Origin: an uncultured Bacteroidota bacterium
Lineage (GTDB): Bacteria; Bacteroidota; Bacteroidia; Chitinophagales; Chitinophagaceae
Reading direction: 5' to 3'
NCBI GenBank assembly: GCA_903887005.1
Contig: CAISOH010000008.1
Span: 1 to 46,692 of the forward strand
Length of the DNA: 46,692 bases
Under the pieces are notes generated by a model that made no database searches, had not been told where the DNA came from, and saw only the letters and a list, made by a program, of their open reading frames with translations. The position numbers were made by a program, and so were the translations under genes. This document shows positions 17,489 to 26,100 of this stretch, piece after piece (the first letter of the stretch is position 1; every line of letters starts with the position of its first letter).

Positions 17489-17509
17489 AAGTCAAAAGTT
17501 AAAAGTTAA
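17489..17509. repeat. Short heptanucleotide repeat, 3 units (AAGTnAA)
   Basis: AAGTCAA, AAGTTAA, AAGTTAA in tandem, just after the phosphoribosyltransferase stop. Same 7-nt period and AGT at positions 2-4 as the two larger arrays. Confidence 0.7.
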
Positions 17510-17615
17510 AACCAAAAAGTGTACGGAGCCAATGATATAATAATGAAGGGATAGTTTTGAATGTGGGCTTGAATAAACAAATAATCTTCAATATAGAAAT
17601 TTAATAGAAAAATAA

Positions 17616-18566
17616 ATGTCATTTTCATTACTAATACATGGCGGGGCAGGTAACATAACACCCGCAATAATGAATGCAGAACAGGAACAACAATATAGCG
17701 AAGGATTGAAAGAGGCGCTGGATAATGGGTACGAAGTATTAAGCAAAGGCGGCGCTTCCATTGATGCAGTAGTTGCCGCTATCAAAATTCTGGAGAACAA
17801 TCCCCTGTTCAATGCAGGAAGAGGCGCTGTATTCACTAAAAAAGGATTAAATGAAATGGATGCCGCCCTGATGGATGGCAGCAACCTCGCAGCAGGGTCA
17901 ATAGCAGGTGTACGTAATATTAAAAATCCAATCGTACTGGCACGGGAAGTCATGCTTCATTCAGGCCATGTGTTACTGAGCGGCAGCGGGGCAGCGGAGT
18001 TCGCGCTCAACCAGGGTATAGAAATGGCGCCTGACGATTATTTTTTTAATAAAGCACGCTACGACCAATGGGTTGAAATACGAGATACCAACTATACTCA
18101 ACTTGATCATAAAGGCGATAATTTAAAAGGATCAATACCTGCTACTGATTATAAATTTGGTACCGTAGGCGCAGTAGCCTGTGATATACACGGGAATCTT
18201 GCAGCAGGCACATCAACCGGTGGTATGACCAATAAACGTTTCGGACGTATTGGCGATAGCCCGATTATTGGCGCAGGCACTTATGCCAATAACAAGACCT
18301 GCGCTATTTCCTGTACAGGCCATGGGGAACTTTTCCTCAGGGCGGTAGTAGCCTACGATGTTTCCTGCCTGATGGAATATAAAGGGCTGTCGTTACAGGA
18401 TGCATGCGCAGTAGTCATAAAAGACAAGCTGGTAAAGCTGGGAGGCGAGGGCGGCCTGATAGCACTTGATGCCAATGGCAATTATGACTTTTGCTTTAAT
18501 TCTACAGGGATGTATCGGGGAATGAGGAATAGTGAAGGGAAAGAGATGGTGGCATTTTATGGGTAG
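17616..18566 (+). CDS. iaaA: isoaspartyl peptidase / L-asparaginase (Ntn hydrolase)
   Basis: A 316-residue asparaginase_2 family enzyme that cleaves isoaspartyl dipeptides and asparagine. It matures by autocleavage before the nucleophile Thr183 in YKFGTVGAVACD, giving alpha and beta subunits. Other signatures: HGGAGNI near 8-14, NAGRGAVFT, and GTSTGGMTNKRFGRIGDSPIIGAGTY in the beta subunit. There is no obvious signal peptide, so it is probably cytosolic. Monocistronic in appearance: the upstream gap has a heptad run and the downstream gene has its own promoter. Confidence 0.93.
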   Translation: MSFSLLIHGGAGNITPAIMNAEQEQQYSEGLKEALDNGYEVLSKGGASIDAVVAAIKILENNPLFNAGRGAVFTKKGLNEMDAALMDGSNLAAGSIAGVRNIKNPIVLAREVMLHSGHVLLSGSGAAEFALNQGIEMAPDDYFFNKARYDQWVEIRDTNYTQLDHKGDNLKGSIPATDYKFGTVGAVACDIHGNLAAGTSTGGMTNKRFGRIGDSPIIGAGTYANNKTCAISCTGHGELFLRAVVAYDVSCLMEYKGLSLQDACAVVIKDKLVKLGGEGGLIALDANGNYDFCFNSTGMYRGMRNSEGKEMVAFYG

Positions 18567-18571
18567 ATATT

Positions 18572-18603
18572 TTTGATAGTATTACCAAAAGTATATACCT
18601 TTG
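18572..18603 (+). promoter_or_regulatory. Promoter of toxin-antitoxin pair
   Basis: TTTG (18572-18575), 20 nt, then TACCTTTG (18596-18603), an exact match to the Bacteroidota TTTG / TAnnTTTG elements. It starts a few bases after the isoaspartyl peptidase stop and lies 13 nt before the antitoxin ATG. Confidence 0.65.
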
Positions 18604-18616
18604 AGAAAAAATAACC

Positions 18617-18856
18617 ATGAAGAATTTATCATTAAAATTGGATGATGAGATCTTTGATGAAACGGAAAAAATATCGTTAAGGTTGAACTTAAACCGTAAT
18701 AGGTATATCAATAAAGCTGTATCATTTTACAACCATTTGCAAAATAGGAAATTACTTGCAGACAAACTTGCCTCGGAATCTAAATTGGTTCAAAAAGAAT
18801 CCATGAAAGTGTTGGCTGAATTTGAAATATTAGACGATGAACATACAGCAATATGA
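18617..18856 (+). CDS. antitoxin, ribbon-helix-helix type
   Basis: A 79-residue protein. The first strand reads LSLKLDDEIFDETEKIS, followed by a helix-turn-helix with NRNRYINKAVSFYN, the pattern of CopG/Arc/MetJ ribbon-helix-helix DNA-binding antitoxins. The C-terminal part (about 45-79) is charged and helical, as expected of a toxin-neutralising tail. It overlaps the MazF-like toxin gene by 20 nt, which supports translational coupling. Autoregulation at the promoter just upstream is the family norm but no operator was recognised. Confidence 0.82.
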   Translation: MKNLSLKLDDEIFDETEKISLRLNLNRNRYINKAVSFYNHLQNRKLLADKLASESKLVQKESMKVLAEFEILDDEHTAI

Positions 18857-19178
18857 ATTGTGGCTTGCTGATTTAAATCCCCGATTTGGTACAGAGCCGG
18901 GTAAAATAAGACCTGTTGTAATTATTCAAACTGACTTGCTAAATAAAATACATCCTTCTACTATTATTTGCCCTGTTACAACTAATGTCCAACCAAAGTC
19001 TGACATATTGCGTGTTCACTTAAAGAAAGGCGAAAGTAACGTAGTGACAGATTGCGATATTATGGTTGACCAACTTCGGGCGATAGACAATAAACGTTTT
19101 ATTAAAAGAACCGGAAAACTAAATTCAAAAATGATAATGAAGTTATCCGACAATTTGAAAACTTTGCTCGACTTATAG
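18837..19178 (+). CDS. mazF: MazF/PemK-family toxin (endoribonuclease)
   Basis: A 113-residue mRNA interferase candidate. Signatures: YELWLADLNPRFGTEPGKIRPVVII with the RP(V)-V motif, then ICPVTTN, and a C-terminal DIMVDQLRAIDNKR segment, all typical of the MazF SH3-like barrel. The ATG lies inside the antitoxin gene (20-nt overlap), the standard arrangement of this type II system. The pair sits between an isoaspartyl peptidase and a convergent membrane protein gene. RNA cleavage motif cannot be predicted. Confidence 0.92.
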   Translation: MNIQQYELWLADLNPRFGTEPGKIRPVVIIQTDLLNKIHPSTIICPVTTNVQPKSDILRVHLKKGESNVVTDCDIMVDQLRAIDNKRFIKRTGKLNSKMIMKLSDNLKTLLDL

Positions 19179-19237
19179 ATTTTACATTATGGTGTTTTGA
19201 CAATTGTCGGCATAAGAAAGGCTACTTTCCACTACGT

Positions 19238-20476
19238 TTACATTTTAGCAGGATTCCTGTATTTAATTCTTGATATAAAAATCAAAACAGCGCCTGTAAA
19301 TAACCATATCAATGCATACCAAAGCAACCATTGATAGATTGGATAAAACTTCATGAAAATCTGGCTAAGTCCCTGTAACATTAATAAAACCTCATTAATT
19401 ACAACACCTGAGGCAAAAATAAGAATGGCAGTTTTGGTAAATGCATTATTGATGTTTAAAAAGTCATTTCTCAAAAAATGAGACAGTATAAACAAAGTGA
19501 CAAAGCCAAGCATCACCAGGTGAATATATCCGATGATTATTGGCCGGTTACCGAAAACAATAATACCAACATATGGTATCAACGTACCGGTTTGTAAAAT
19601 GATTTTTACAGTCAATGAAATAACAGATAGTACACCTAAAAATTTCGCATAGCGGTCCATAAGTTTTAAATGCGCCCATACTGAAATTAATAGCCTATAG
19701 AACTGGAACAAAAATACATACAGGCAAATACATCCTAAAGCTGATACTGAACGGACATACACATTAGGGTAGTGCCAGAGATACGATAAAAACAGTGAGG
19801 GTATAATAGTTGCCGGCAGTATAATAGCTACCCTGTGCATCCATTGTTTTGTGTTCAATGAAATATCCTTACTGCCTATGTAGTTAAAAAACAATGCAAA
19901 AATAGCAAGGGGGAAAAAGCCATTGTACTGAAAGTGTAAATAGGTATAAGCGGTATCGCGGAACACAAGTACATTCATAGAATGGGCTGCAAGCACATAT
20001 CCCAGGAAAGTTTCCGGCCCTATACAGGATAACACCAATGAAACCATAGCGCAAATACAGAGTATTAATACCGGTTTACCCGGCTTCGCCCTGATCAAAT
20101 CCCTGGTAAAAATAAATGCAAATACAATTGCCAGAATTATGTAAAGAGTAATAATCGAAATGGTAATAGCATTATAACCATCAATAATGAAACTTAAGGC
20201 GAGACCATAGCTACTGGTCAGCATCCCCCATCGCATCCATTGATAAACAGGCTTTCTGTTAGTATATTCCGGCAGCAATTCATATACCAACAACACCATT
20301 AATGAGGAGGTTACCCAGCCATTCATTGCAAAATGGTAATGGGCCTCCAGTATATTGCTGAATTCAATTGCCTCAAGCGGGAATACCATTTTGGTCCTTA
20401 ATAGTACACCAAGAGCTGCTACAATACATAGATTAAACAAAGCAACAGTTATCCAGAATTGTTTGCCAAATTTCAT
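19238..20476 (-). CDS. polytopic membrane protein resembling heme-copper oxidase subunit I
   Basis: A 412-residue, very hydrophobic protein with about 12 predicted membrane helices when started at ATG 20476 (a GTG at 20482 is two codons upstream). The segment EAHYHFAMNGWVTSSLMVLLVY (His46, His48) resembles the subunit I helix that carries a heme-ligating His in cbb3/NorB-like proteins (A-H-x-H ... GW). Further membrane histidines occur in TYLHFQYNGFF and GYIHLVMLGF. It lacks an obvious complete CuB His set, so it is not called an oxidase. There are no cytochrome or subunit II genes nearby. An alternative is a distant NnrS-type heme/NO-related protein. Confidence 0.5.
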   Translation of the reverse strand: MKFGKQFWITVALFNLCIVAALGVLLRTKMVFPLEAIEFSNILEAHYHFAMNGWVTSSLMVLLVYELLPEYTNRKPVYQWMRWGMLTSSYGLALSFIIDGYNAITISIITLYIILAIVFAFIFTRDLIRAKPGKPVLILCICAMVSLVLSCIGPETFLGYVLAAHSMNVLVFRDTAYTYLHFQYNGFFPLAIFALFFNYIGSKDISLNTKQWMHRVAIILPATIIPSLFLSYLWHYPNVYVRSVSALGCICLYVFLFQFYRLLISVWAHLKLMDRYAKFLGVLSVISLTVKIILQTGTLIPYVGIIVFGNRPIIIGYIHLVMLGFVTLFILSHFLRNDFLNINNAFTKTAILIFASGVVINEVLLMLQGLSQIFMKFYPIYQWLLWYALIWLFTGAVLIFISRIKYRNPAKM

Positions 20477-20609
20477 AAACACAATATTTACAAGACGCTT
20501 TACCCTGATTTAATTACCGGAATTTGATAAGGCCTGTATAAAGATAAAAGTATTGCACCCTATTGGGAGAATAAATAATTTCATGTGCTATAATAACAGC
20601 AATACCAAC

Positions 20610-20623
20610 CAGATAATTATCTG
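20610..20623. promoter_or_regulatory. 14-nt perfect palindrome upstream of oxidase-like gene
   Basis: CAGATAATTATCTG is a perfect inverted repeat about 130 nt upstream of the oxidase-like gene and 75 nt after the end of the serine hydrolase gene. It could be an operator or part of a weak terminator. No regulator is suggested by the sequence itself. Confidence 0.3.
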
Positions 20624-20697
20624 ACAATAGTTAAGCGGGAAAATGTTTTCTCATTATTTTGTCTTTTGCCTATTACAGAAATGTTATCTATGGAAAA

Positions 20698-21897
20698 TCA
20701 GTCTTCAGTATCAAATCCATTCTCCTCAGGCACTCCTTTTACAATGCTGTATATTTTAGGGGCCTGGTGGTAAATATTATTATTGAATTTATTGCCTAAT
20801 ACAACAATAGTCATGTTCTCTTTTATAAACCTGTAGAAGGAAGTATTGTTACCATGCCACCATCCATTATGGTAGATCACCTTATTACCGTTGGCATAGC
20901 AGAGCATACGCCAGCCTAATCCATAATTTTTTATACCTGGTTTTTCAAAAGAACATGGCCCATAAGATAATTCTATAGTTTGATTGCTAAGGAGTTTGTT
21001 TTGATAAAATGACTGGTCCCAGCGATACATGTCTTCAGGAGTACTATAAATGCCCTTATCTCCATATACCCCATCGGCAAACATATCAGGCTCGCGCATC
21101 CAGTTACGTTTATAGCTGATAGTTGCATACCATGGCAGGCCTTTTGATGGTTCATATACAAAGGTATGCGCCATGCCTAGAGGCTGAAAAATATATCTGG
21201 TCATGAAATCTTTATAACTCATTTCGGTAACTCGTTCTATAATGCAGGCAAGCACTGCAAAATTAGTATTGCAGTATTTAAACCGCCTGTTAGGCCTGGA
21301 TTCCAATGCCGGGTGATATTTTGCCATCATTTGCATCATCACGGCATTTGAGATAGGTGTTTCCATGTCGTGATTATAAACAGGCACCCACTTGGTGTAA
21401 TCAGGCAAACCGGAACGGTGGTCAAGCAACATCCTTATTGTAATATCAGGGTAGGGGAATTCTTTGAGATACTTTCTTACCGTATCATCAATGTTAAGAT
21501 ATTTATGTTCATACAGGTATAATACCGCAGCGCCTGTAAAAGTTTTTGAAACAGAGGCGAGCTGGCTGGAACTATTCGGGCCTAATGGTAGTTTTGTTGT
21601 CTTGTTACTGAGGCCAAAGTATCTTTCATAAATAATCTTTCCGTTATATCCGACTAATACGCTACCGTTAAATCCGGCCCTTACCTGGGATTTGTAATAA
21701 TTATCCAATTGAGTTATTATGTCCCTGTTTTTTTCGCTTAAAGTATCATAAATGAGTGATGGAGGTGATGATCTCAACGGTATTTCGTGAAACCTGGTAT
21801 TATTTGTCCGTGCCGCCACTGGCTGCGATTCGGAATGGCAGGCAATGAATAATATGGCTAAAATTGTAGTTGCTATATATGGAGTTGTCAGGCGCAT
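20698..21897 (-). CDS. serine hydrolase, class C beta-lactamase/PBP4-like lipoprotein
   Basis: A 399-residue protein if started at ATG 21897, where a lipoprotein signal (MRLTTPYIATTILAILFIAC) begins; an earlier in-frame start at 21936 would spoil the signal. The Cys is followed by HSES, resembling the Bacteroidota surface-export signal. Catalytic motifs: SVSK (SxxK) in SQLASVSKTFTGAA, YCN (YxN) in FKYCNTNFAVLAC, and HNG (HxG) in YHNGWWHG. The family includes esterases and D-aminopeptidases as well as beta-lactamases. Substrate unknown. Last gene of a probable three-gene run with the ACP phosphodiesterase and TauE permease, though it has a TAnnTTTG box of its own. Confidence 0.85.
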   Translation of the reverse strand: MRLTTPYIATTILAILFIACHSESQPVAARTNNTRFHEIPLRSSPPSLIYDTLSEKNRDIITQLDNYYKSQVRAGFNGSVLVGYNGKIIYERYFGLSNKTTKLPLGPNSSSQLASVSKTFTGAAVLYLYEHKYLNIDDTVRKYLKEFPYPDITIRMLLDHRSGLPDYTKWVPVYNHDMETPISNAVMMQMMAKYHPALESRPNRRFKYCNTNFAVLACIIERVTEMSYKDFMTRYIFQPLGMAHTFVYEPSKGLPWYATISYKRNWMREPDMFADGVYGDKGIYSTPEDMYRWDQSFYQNKLLSNQTIELSYGPCSFEKPGIKNYGLGWRMLCYANGNKVIYHNGWWHGNNTSFYRFIKENMTIVVLGNKFNNNIYHQAPKIYSIVKGVPEENGFDTED

Positions 21898-21917
21898 AAT
21901 TTCTTTTTGGCGTATGG

Positions 21918-21925
21918 CAAATTTA
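21918..21925 (-). promoter_or_regulatory. -7 promoter element of serine hydrolase gene
   Basis: On the minus strand TAAATTTG matches TAnnTTTG exactly, 20 nt before ATG 21897. No good TTTG partner is present at 19 nt spacing, so an internal promoter is only possible. Confidence 0.35.
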
Positions 21926-21943
21926 AGTTTGAACAATAGTTTT

Positions 21944-22531
21944 CTAACTGCTTAATTCAATTTTAACAAATTTAATTGCATCGTCTATAAATTCATAATA
22001 ACATTGGTTCAACAAATAATAATTGGTAACAAATATTTCATAGGCTTTCTCAATTGGCGGCATGTACAATGCCCTTCTGTATAATCCACTCAAAGATCGT
22101 TCCATGCCCTTTAAAGTGCGGTAATTATACAGCCAGTTATGCTGTCGCATATGAGAGAAATAGGTGGCAAATTTTGGTGGGAAAAATTGTTCATTTTCCT
22201 GCAATTGTACAAAAACAGATGCTGTAAATGAAAGCAGGGCGGCTTCTCCCTGGAAAATTTTCGGGTCATTGGCCAGGAAGTGATCATAAAGCGTATCCAT
22301 GATAGCGCCGGCATAAAGCCCATAGTGTTCCCGGAACAGTAATTTTGCCCTTTGTGTGGCCGGATGGTGGTCGGCTTTTTCATCTATTTTACGATGCAGC
22401 TCAATACCTTTTTTTATAGCAGGCGGATATTGCTCCAGGGCTATCCTGCCCTTCACATGATCTCCTATCATATTCCCGGTCAGAATCCCGCTATCGCCAA
22501 AAGAAAGAAATGCATGCCCCAGGTAATTCAT
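21944..22531 (-). CDS. acpH: acyl carrier protein phosphodiesterase (AcpH-like)
   Basis: A 195-residue HD-like protein that in E. coli removes the 4'-phosphopantetheine arm from holo-ACP. The opening MNYLGHAFLSFGD, then GNMIGDHVKGR, HRKIDEKADHH and AGAIMDTLYDHFLA match the family's conserved metal-binding His/Asp pattern. Length equals that of E. coli AcpH. It starts 36 nt after the TauE-like gene stop and ends 46 nt before the serine hydrolase start. No ACP gene is in the window. Confidence 0.88.
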   Translation of the reverse strand: MNYLGHAFLSFGDSGILTGNMIGDHVKGRIALEQYPPAIKKGIELHRKIDEKADHHPATQRAKLLFREHYGLYAGAIMDTLYDHFLANDPKIFQGEAALLSFTASVFVQLQENEQFFPPKFATYFSHMRQHNWLYNYRTLKGMERSLSGLYRRALYMPPIEKAYEIFVTNYYLLNQCYYEFIDDAIKFVKIELSS

Positions 22532-22567
22532 GACGCAATTTAAGTTGCAAATGTGAGAATGAGCATA

Positions 22568-23329
22568 TTAATTATACCAATGCAAATGTTTTATTAATAC
22601 CTCTATGCCGGCAGCCAAAACAACTATCGCGGTTATCCGGCGGATAATTGAATGATCGAATTTTAAGGAGCCAATGCGGGAACCTGCCTGCCCGCCTATG
22701 AGTACAGCTACGCATAACAAGGCGATTTGTGTATAGTTTATCCCGCTATACGATTTTGATAGTTGCCCTACGATGCCTGAAACGGAATTGACCAAAATAA
22801 ATACCGATGCCGTTGCCGCTATTTTTTTTGATGAGTCCCACTTTATAAGGTTTAGTAAGGGAGATAAAAAAATGCCGCCGCCAATACCAACCATGCCGGA
22901 TAAAAAACCAATTGCCCCACCCAATGCCCCATCACGTAAATAATTTTCTTTCTCTTTTTCAGTTAAGTAATCACGGCCCTTCTTTGTTTTTATCCATAGC
23001 AGGATTGCCGCTGCAATGAGGCTGCACCCGAGTGTAATGAAAAAAGTATCCTGGCTTAATTTTAGCCTTGCACCAAGGAATGCCATCGGCACACTGACCA
23101 CAGCTAGCGGAATTATTTTCTTCCAGACAACCTGCCCGTTGCGTATGTAAATAAGTGTGCCGCCTGTTACCACAATAATATTACACAATAAAGCAGTCAG
23201 CTTCATTTCGGGCACAGGCAATGCATATAGCGCCAATATTGCAAGGTAACTGGAACCACCCCCAAACCCTACTGATGCATATATGAACGAAATAACCAAA
23301 AAGAATAAAAGGAGTTCCCAATGCTGCAT
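22568..23329 (-). CDS. TauE/SafE-family sulfite/anion exporter-like permease
   Basis: A 253-residue membrane protein with about eight helices. The motif SVGFGGGSSYLAILAL near 19-34 and its internal repeat GMVGIGGGIFLSPLL near 140-155 are the two Gly-rich half-repeats that define TauE/SafE. Members move sulfite, sulfoacetate or other organic anions; substrate here is unknown. First gene of a leftward run with acpH and the serine hydrolase. Transcription from the upstream BNR gene is probably stopped by the terminator at 23351-23390. Confidence 0.88.
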   Translation of the reverse strand: MQHWELLLFFLVISFIYASVGFGGGSSYLAILALYALPVPEMKLTALLCNIIVVTGGTLIYIRNGQVVWKKIIPLAVVSVPMAFLGARLKLSQDTFFITLGCSLIAAAILLWIKTKKGRDYLTEKEKENYLRDGALGGAIGFLSGMVGIGGGIFLSPLLNLIKWDSSKKIAATASVFILVNSVSGIVGQLSKSYSGINYTQIALLCVAVLIGGQAGSRIGSLKFDHSIIRRITAIVVLAAGIEVLIKHLHWYN

Positions 23330-23350
23330 TATAATGAAGATTATTGTCTT

Positions 23351-23390
23351 AATAAAAAATGAGAACTACCTGTTGCCGCAGGTAGTTCTC
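23351..23390 (-). terminator. Rho-independent terminator of BNR-repeat gene
   Basis: A perfect 12-bp stem (GAGAACTACCTG / CAGGTAGTTCTC, 23361-23390) with a 6-nt loop. On the minus strand it is followed at once by CATTTTTTATT. It lies about 65 nt after the stop of the BNR-repeat gene and just before the TauE-like gene. Confidence 0.85.
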
Positions 23391-23453
23391 AAATTTATGG
23401 AATCATTTGTAAAGTCAGGCTTGCTGCTTTGGCATTAATATTTAAACTGCTTT

Positions 23454-25982
23454 TTATTCTTTAATAAACTTAGCAGAAAGGTCTCCATAACGAATCATGT
23501 AAACGCCTGGTTCAAATGTTTGGATATTTATCTGGAGATGCGTAGTGTTCCCTGGCATTTCTCTCGTGATCAGTCTTCCTGTAATATTATATACTTCCAA
23601 TGATGTCTGTGGCTTGTTATTGGGAAGCGAAATATTCAAAATACTGTTTGCCGGATTTGGATACATTTTTATTTCTTCAGTGTTATTACTAAATACAGGC
23701 ATTCCTAGCGCATTTGGGTTGCTTACCTTCATGCCATTTCCAAAACTGGATACCCACATTTCAGGCTGGTTGTAAGGATTAAAATAAACACGTTCCGGCT
23801 GGCGGAACGGATAGGAACTTACCAGCGACCAGGTTGGGGTAGCAACATTCATATTGCTGCTATACCAAAGCCCTTGTGTTTCGGTAGTTAAGTATGCCTG
23901 GTTATTGTTCAGGGGATTGAATGTAATAGACGTAACCCTGCTGAATGTAGTGCCTGTAAGCTTTGTCCATGAAGTACCGCGGTTGGTAGTTTTATAAAGT
24001 CCGCCCTGGTTGCTTGAAGTGCCACCCCAATGGGTAAATACACAAGCATACCATGTATTTTGTGTCGCGTCCGATGGGTCAAGAACTATATCTTTTGTCC
24101 AGTAATCCATGTTAGCATCACTTACATCACTCCAGGATGATGTTGCAGGATTATAAAGAAAAACTCCTGAACTCGTGGTAAAAGCGCTGCTTGTATTTAT
24201 ATGGCCTGAGAAAGTGCATAATAGCTTGCTATCCTTGAGAACCATGATGCAGGCCGGATGCCCTTCCGTGCGTGGGGGATTTGTTAAATGAGTCCATGTA
24301 CTACCGCCAAGCGCATTGAGATTACTTGTTTTCCAGATACCACCCGCAGAACCTGCACCAGCAAAGTTTATAACACTTGCATACATAGTATTGCTGTCAT
24401 TAGGGTCTATGGCTATCCAATATACAGGATGGCCGAAAGAATGTAATAAAGTCCAGTTTGCTCCGCCATCAGTAGAATACATGATCTTACCATTTCCATC
24501 AGCAGCATCAAGCTGCGCATCTTTCAGCCGTGTGCTCTGGTATATATCGTGTATGTTGGAAGTTCCTGCAAACATAGTACCACCGGGTGTTTCTGTTATG
24601 CGATATACGGAATTCACACTCATACCAGCAGCTGTATAACTCCAGGAATTGCCGCTATCCAGGCTACGGATACCTCCAATATCGCTGAAAGCGGCCAGCA
24701 TATTGCCTGCTGAGTGCCAATGCACCTGCCAGCAGGTCGTATTCTCTAATCCAATAGAGTGATAGATTTTACCTGTGGGGGTAGGGGCATTTGCCGGGTG
24801 CGCATCCGAACTCTTTACATAGGCCTGCTGCCAGGTAGTACCGCCATCGCTTGTCAGATGCACATCGCTGAAACTTCCGAACATGGCTTTGTTGGAGTTA
24901 TTCGGGGCCACTGACATGCCAAAAACGGTTTCTCCCCAACTCCATGCTTTATCGCCACTGGCCCCTTCCCAGCCTGTTGTGATGTTCAGATTATTAGTGG
25001 TATTAAATACTTTGGCCCATGTCGTGCCCGCATTGGTAGATTTATAAACAAGAGGCCCTGCCAATGCATTATCCTTGCCTCCAAGATAAATTGTATTCAC
25101 ATCGTTTTCAGCCATACCTACATACATTACATAGTCATTGGCGATGTTTATTGTCCCTGTTTTATTTACCCAGGTACCACCTGCATTGTCCATAGTATAT
25201 ATATTGGCAACAAGGCCGCTGTAATCATAAGGCATAAGGCCATTATAAATATTCGCAGTTTTACCAGTTATACAGGTAAAACGTATTGTAGCTCCGTTTT
25301 TAGCGCCTGCAAATTGCCAGATAACTTCCGTGCCCGGAATGCCTGAAGTAGTCATCTGGGAAAATGAGGTTCCGCCATTAGTAGAATAATAGATACCCTG
25401 GTTTGTGCCTACATAAATACTGTCACCGGTAAAAAGAGCGCCACCCATAATAAGGCCAACACCCATGCTTACGGCCGTTGCAACGGTGCTGAATGTAGTA
25501 CCTCCATCATTTGAGAAAACGATATAGCCATAATAATCCATTAATAATTGAGTTGGTTTATTATAGTTGGCTTTCATCGAAAATATAGCGTAGTTCCCTG
25601 TTGCTTTGGTGGCGTCAAATCCGGTAAGTTTATTCCAGGTTATGCCCCCGTCTGTTGTTTTTACAGGGTATCCCATATTGCCGTCATTAAAATTGCTGTA
25701 TGCGATTGATGGATTGTTCGTAAACTCATAAGTAGATACCGGCATACTCTGCATGGAGGTAAACGGTAGTTGCGAATAAGAGCTCCCATAATTCGTGGAA
25801 TGGAACATATCGCTCATATCGCAGGCTACATAGTATTCATTATCATTCCCGGGATTTATCCTTGGAAAAAACAATGCTCCTCCGCCGCCGATACCCTTTG
25901 GTACAAAGCCCGAAGGCTGTGCCGGTGCCTGTAGCACTATTAAAATAATAGCTACTGCAAATAGTGTGATATTTTTGTTCAT
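23454..25982 (-). CDS. secreted BNR-repeat protein with T9SS sorting domain
   Basis: An 842-residue protein with a signal peptide at 1-22. Most of it consists of beta-propeller blades with BNR/sortilin-like Asp-box motifs (S-x-D-G-G-x-T-W), for example TTDGGITWNK, STNGGTSFSQ, STNAGTTWAK, TSDGGTTWQQ and STDGGANWTL. The N-terminal GIGGGGALFFPRINPGN and DMSDMFHS segments resemble GH74-type double-propeller proteins, but no catalytic Asp pair could be assigned. The C-terminal 75 residues (IKMYPNPANSILNIS ... GVYMIRYGDLSAKFIKE) are a T9SS type A sorting domain, implying secretion through the Por system. It is divergent from an M1 peptidase that also carries such a domain. Confidence 0.82.
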   Translation of the reverse strand: MNKNITLFAVAIILIVLQAPAQPSGFVPKGIGGGGALFFPRINPGNDNEYYVACDMSDMFHSTNYGSSYSQLPFTSMQSMPVSTYEFTNNPSIAYSNFNDGNMGYPVKTTDGGITWNKLTGFDATKATGNYAIFSMKANYNKPTQLLMDYYGYIVFSNDGGTTFSTVATAVSMGVGLIMGGALFTGDSIYVGTNQGIYYSTNGGTSFSQMTTSGIPGTEVIWQFAGAKNGATIRFTCITGKTANIYNGLMPYDYSGLVANIYTMDNAGGTWVNKTGTINIANDYVMYVGMAENDVNTIYLGGKDNALAGPLVYKSTNAGTTWAKVFNTTNNLNITTGWEGASGDKAWSWGETVFGMSVAPNNSNKAMFGSFSDVHLTSDGGTTWQQAYVKSSDAHPANAPTPTGKIYHSIGLENTTCWQVHWHSAGNMLAAFSDIGGIRSLDSGNSWSYTAAGMSVNSVYRITETPGGTMFAGTSNIHDIYQSTRLKDAQLDAADGNGKIMYSTDGGANWTLLHSFGHPVYWIAIDPNDSNTMYASVINFAGAGSAGGIWKTSNLNALGGSTWTHLTNPPRTEGHPACIMVLKDSKLLCTFSGHINTSSAFTTSSGVFLYNPATSSWSDVSDANMDYWTKDIVLDPSDATQNTWYACVFTHWGGTSSNQGGLYKTTNRGTSWTKLTGTTFSRVTSITFNPLNNNQAYLTTETQGLWYSSNMNVATPTWSLVSSYPFRQPERVYFNPYNQPEMWVSSFGNGMKVSNPNALGMPVFSNNTEEIKMYPNPANSILNISLPNNKPQTSLEVYNITGRLITREMPGNTTHLQINIQTFEPGVYMIRYGDLSAKFIKE

Positions 25983-26085
25983 TTGATAAATGTTTAGTTG
26001 TTAGTAATATTGTTTAATTTTATCGGTAAATTTTAACTTTAATATATTTTAATCGTCTAAACTTCTTTAACTAAAAGACATATTT

Positions 26086-26100
26086 ACCTAATTATTAGGT
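26086..26100. promoter_or_regulatory. 15-nt palindrome between two divergent T9SS cargo genes
   Basis: ACCTAAT-T-ATTAGGT is a perfect 7-bp dyad about in the middle of the 158-nt divergent interval. It is followed by a G-rich stretch. Its position suits a shared operator, but no regulator is known. Confidence 0.35.

Noticed and set aside
19199-19208. GACAATTGTC palindrome after mazF as operator
   Set aside because: A 10-nt dyad in AT-rich DNA downstream of the gene. Likely chance.
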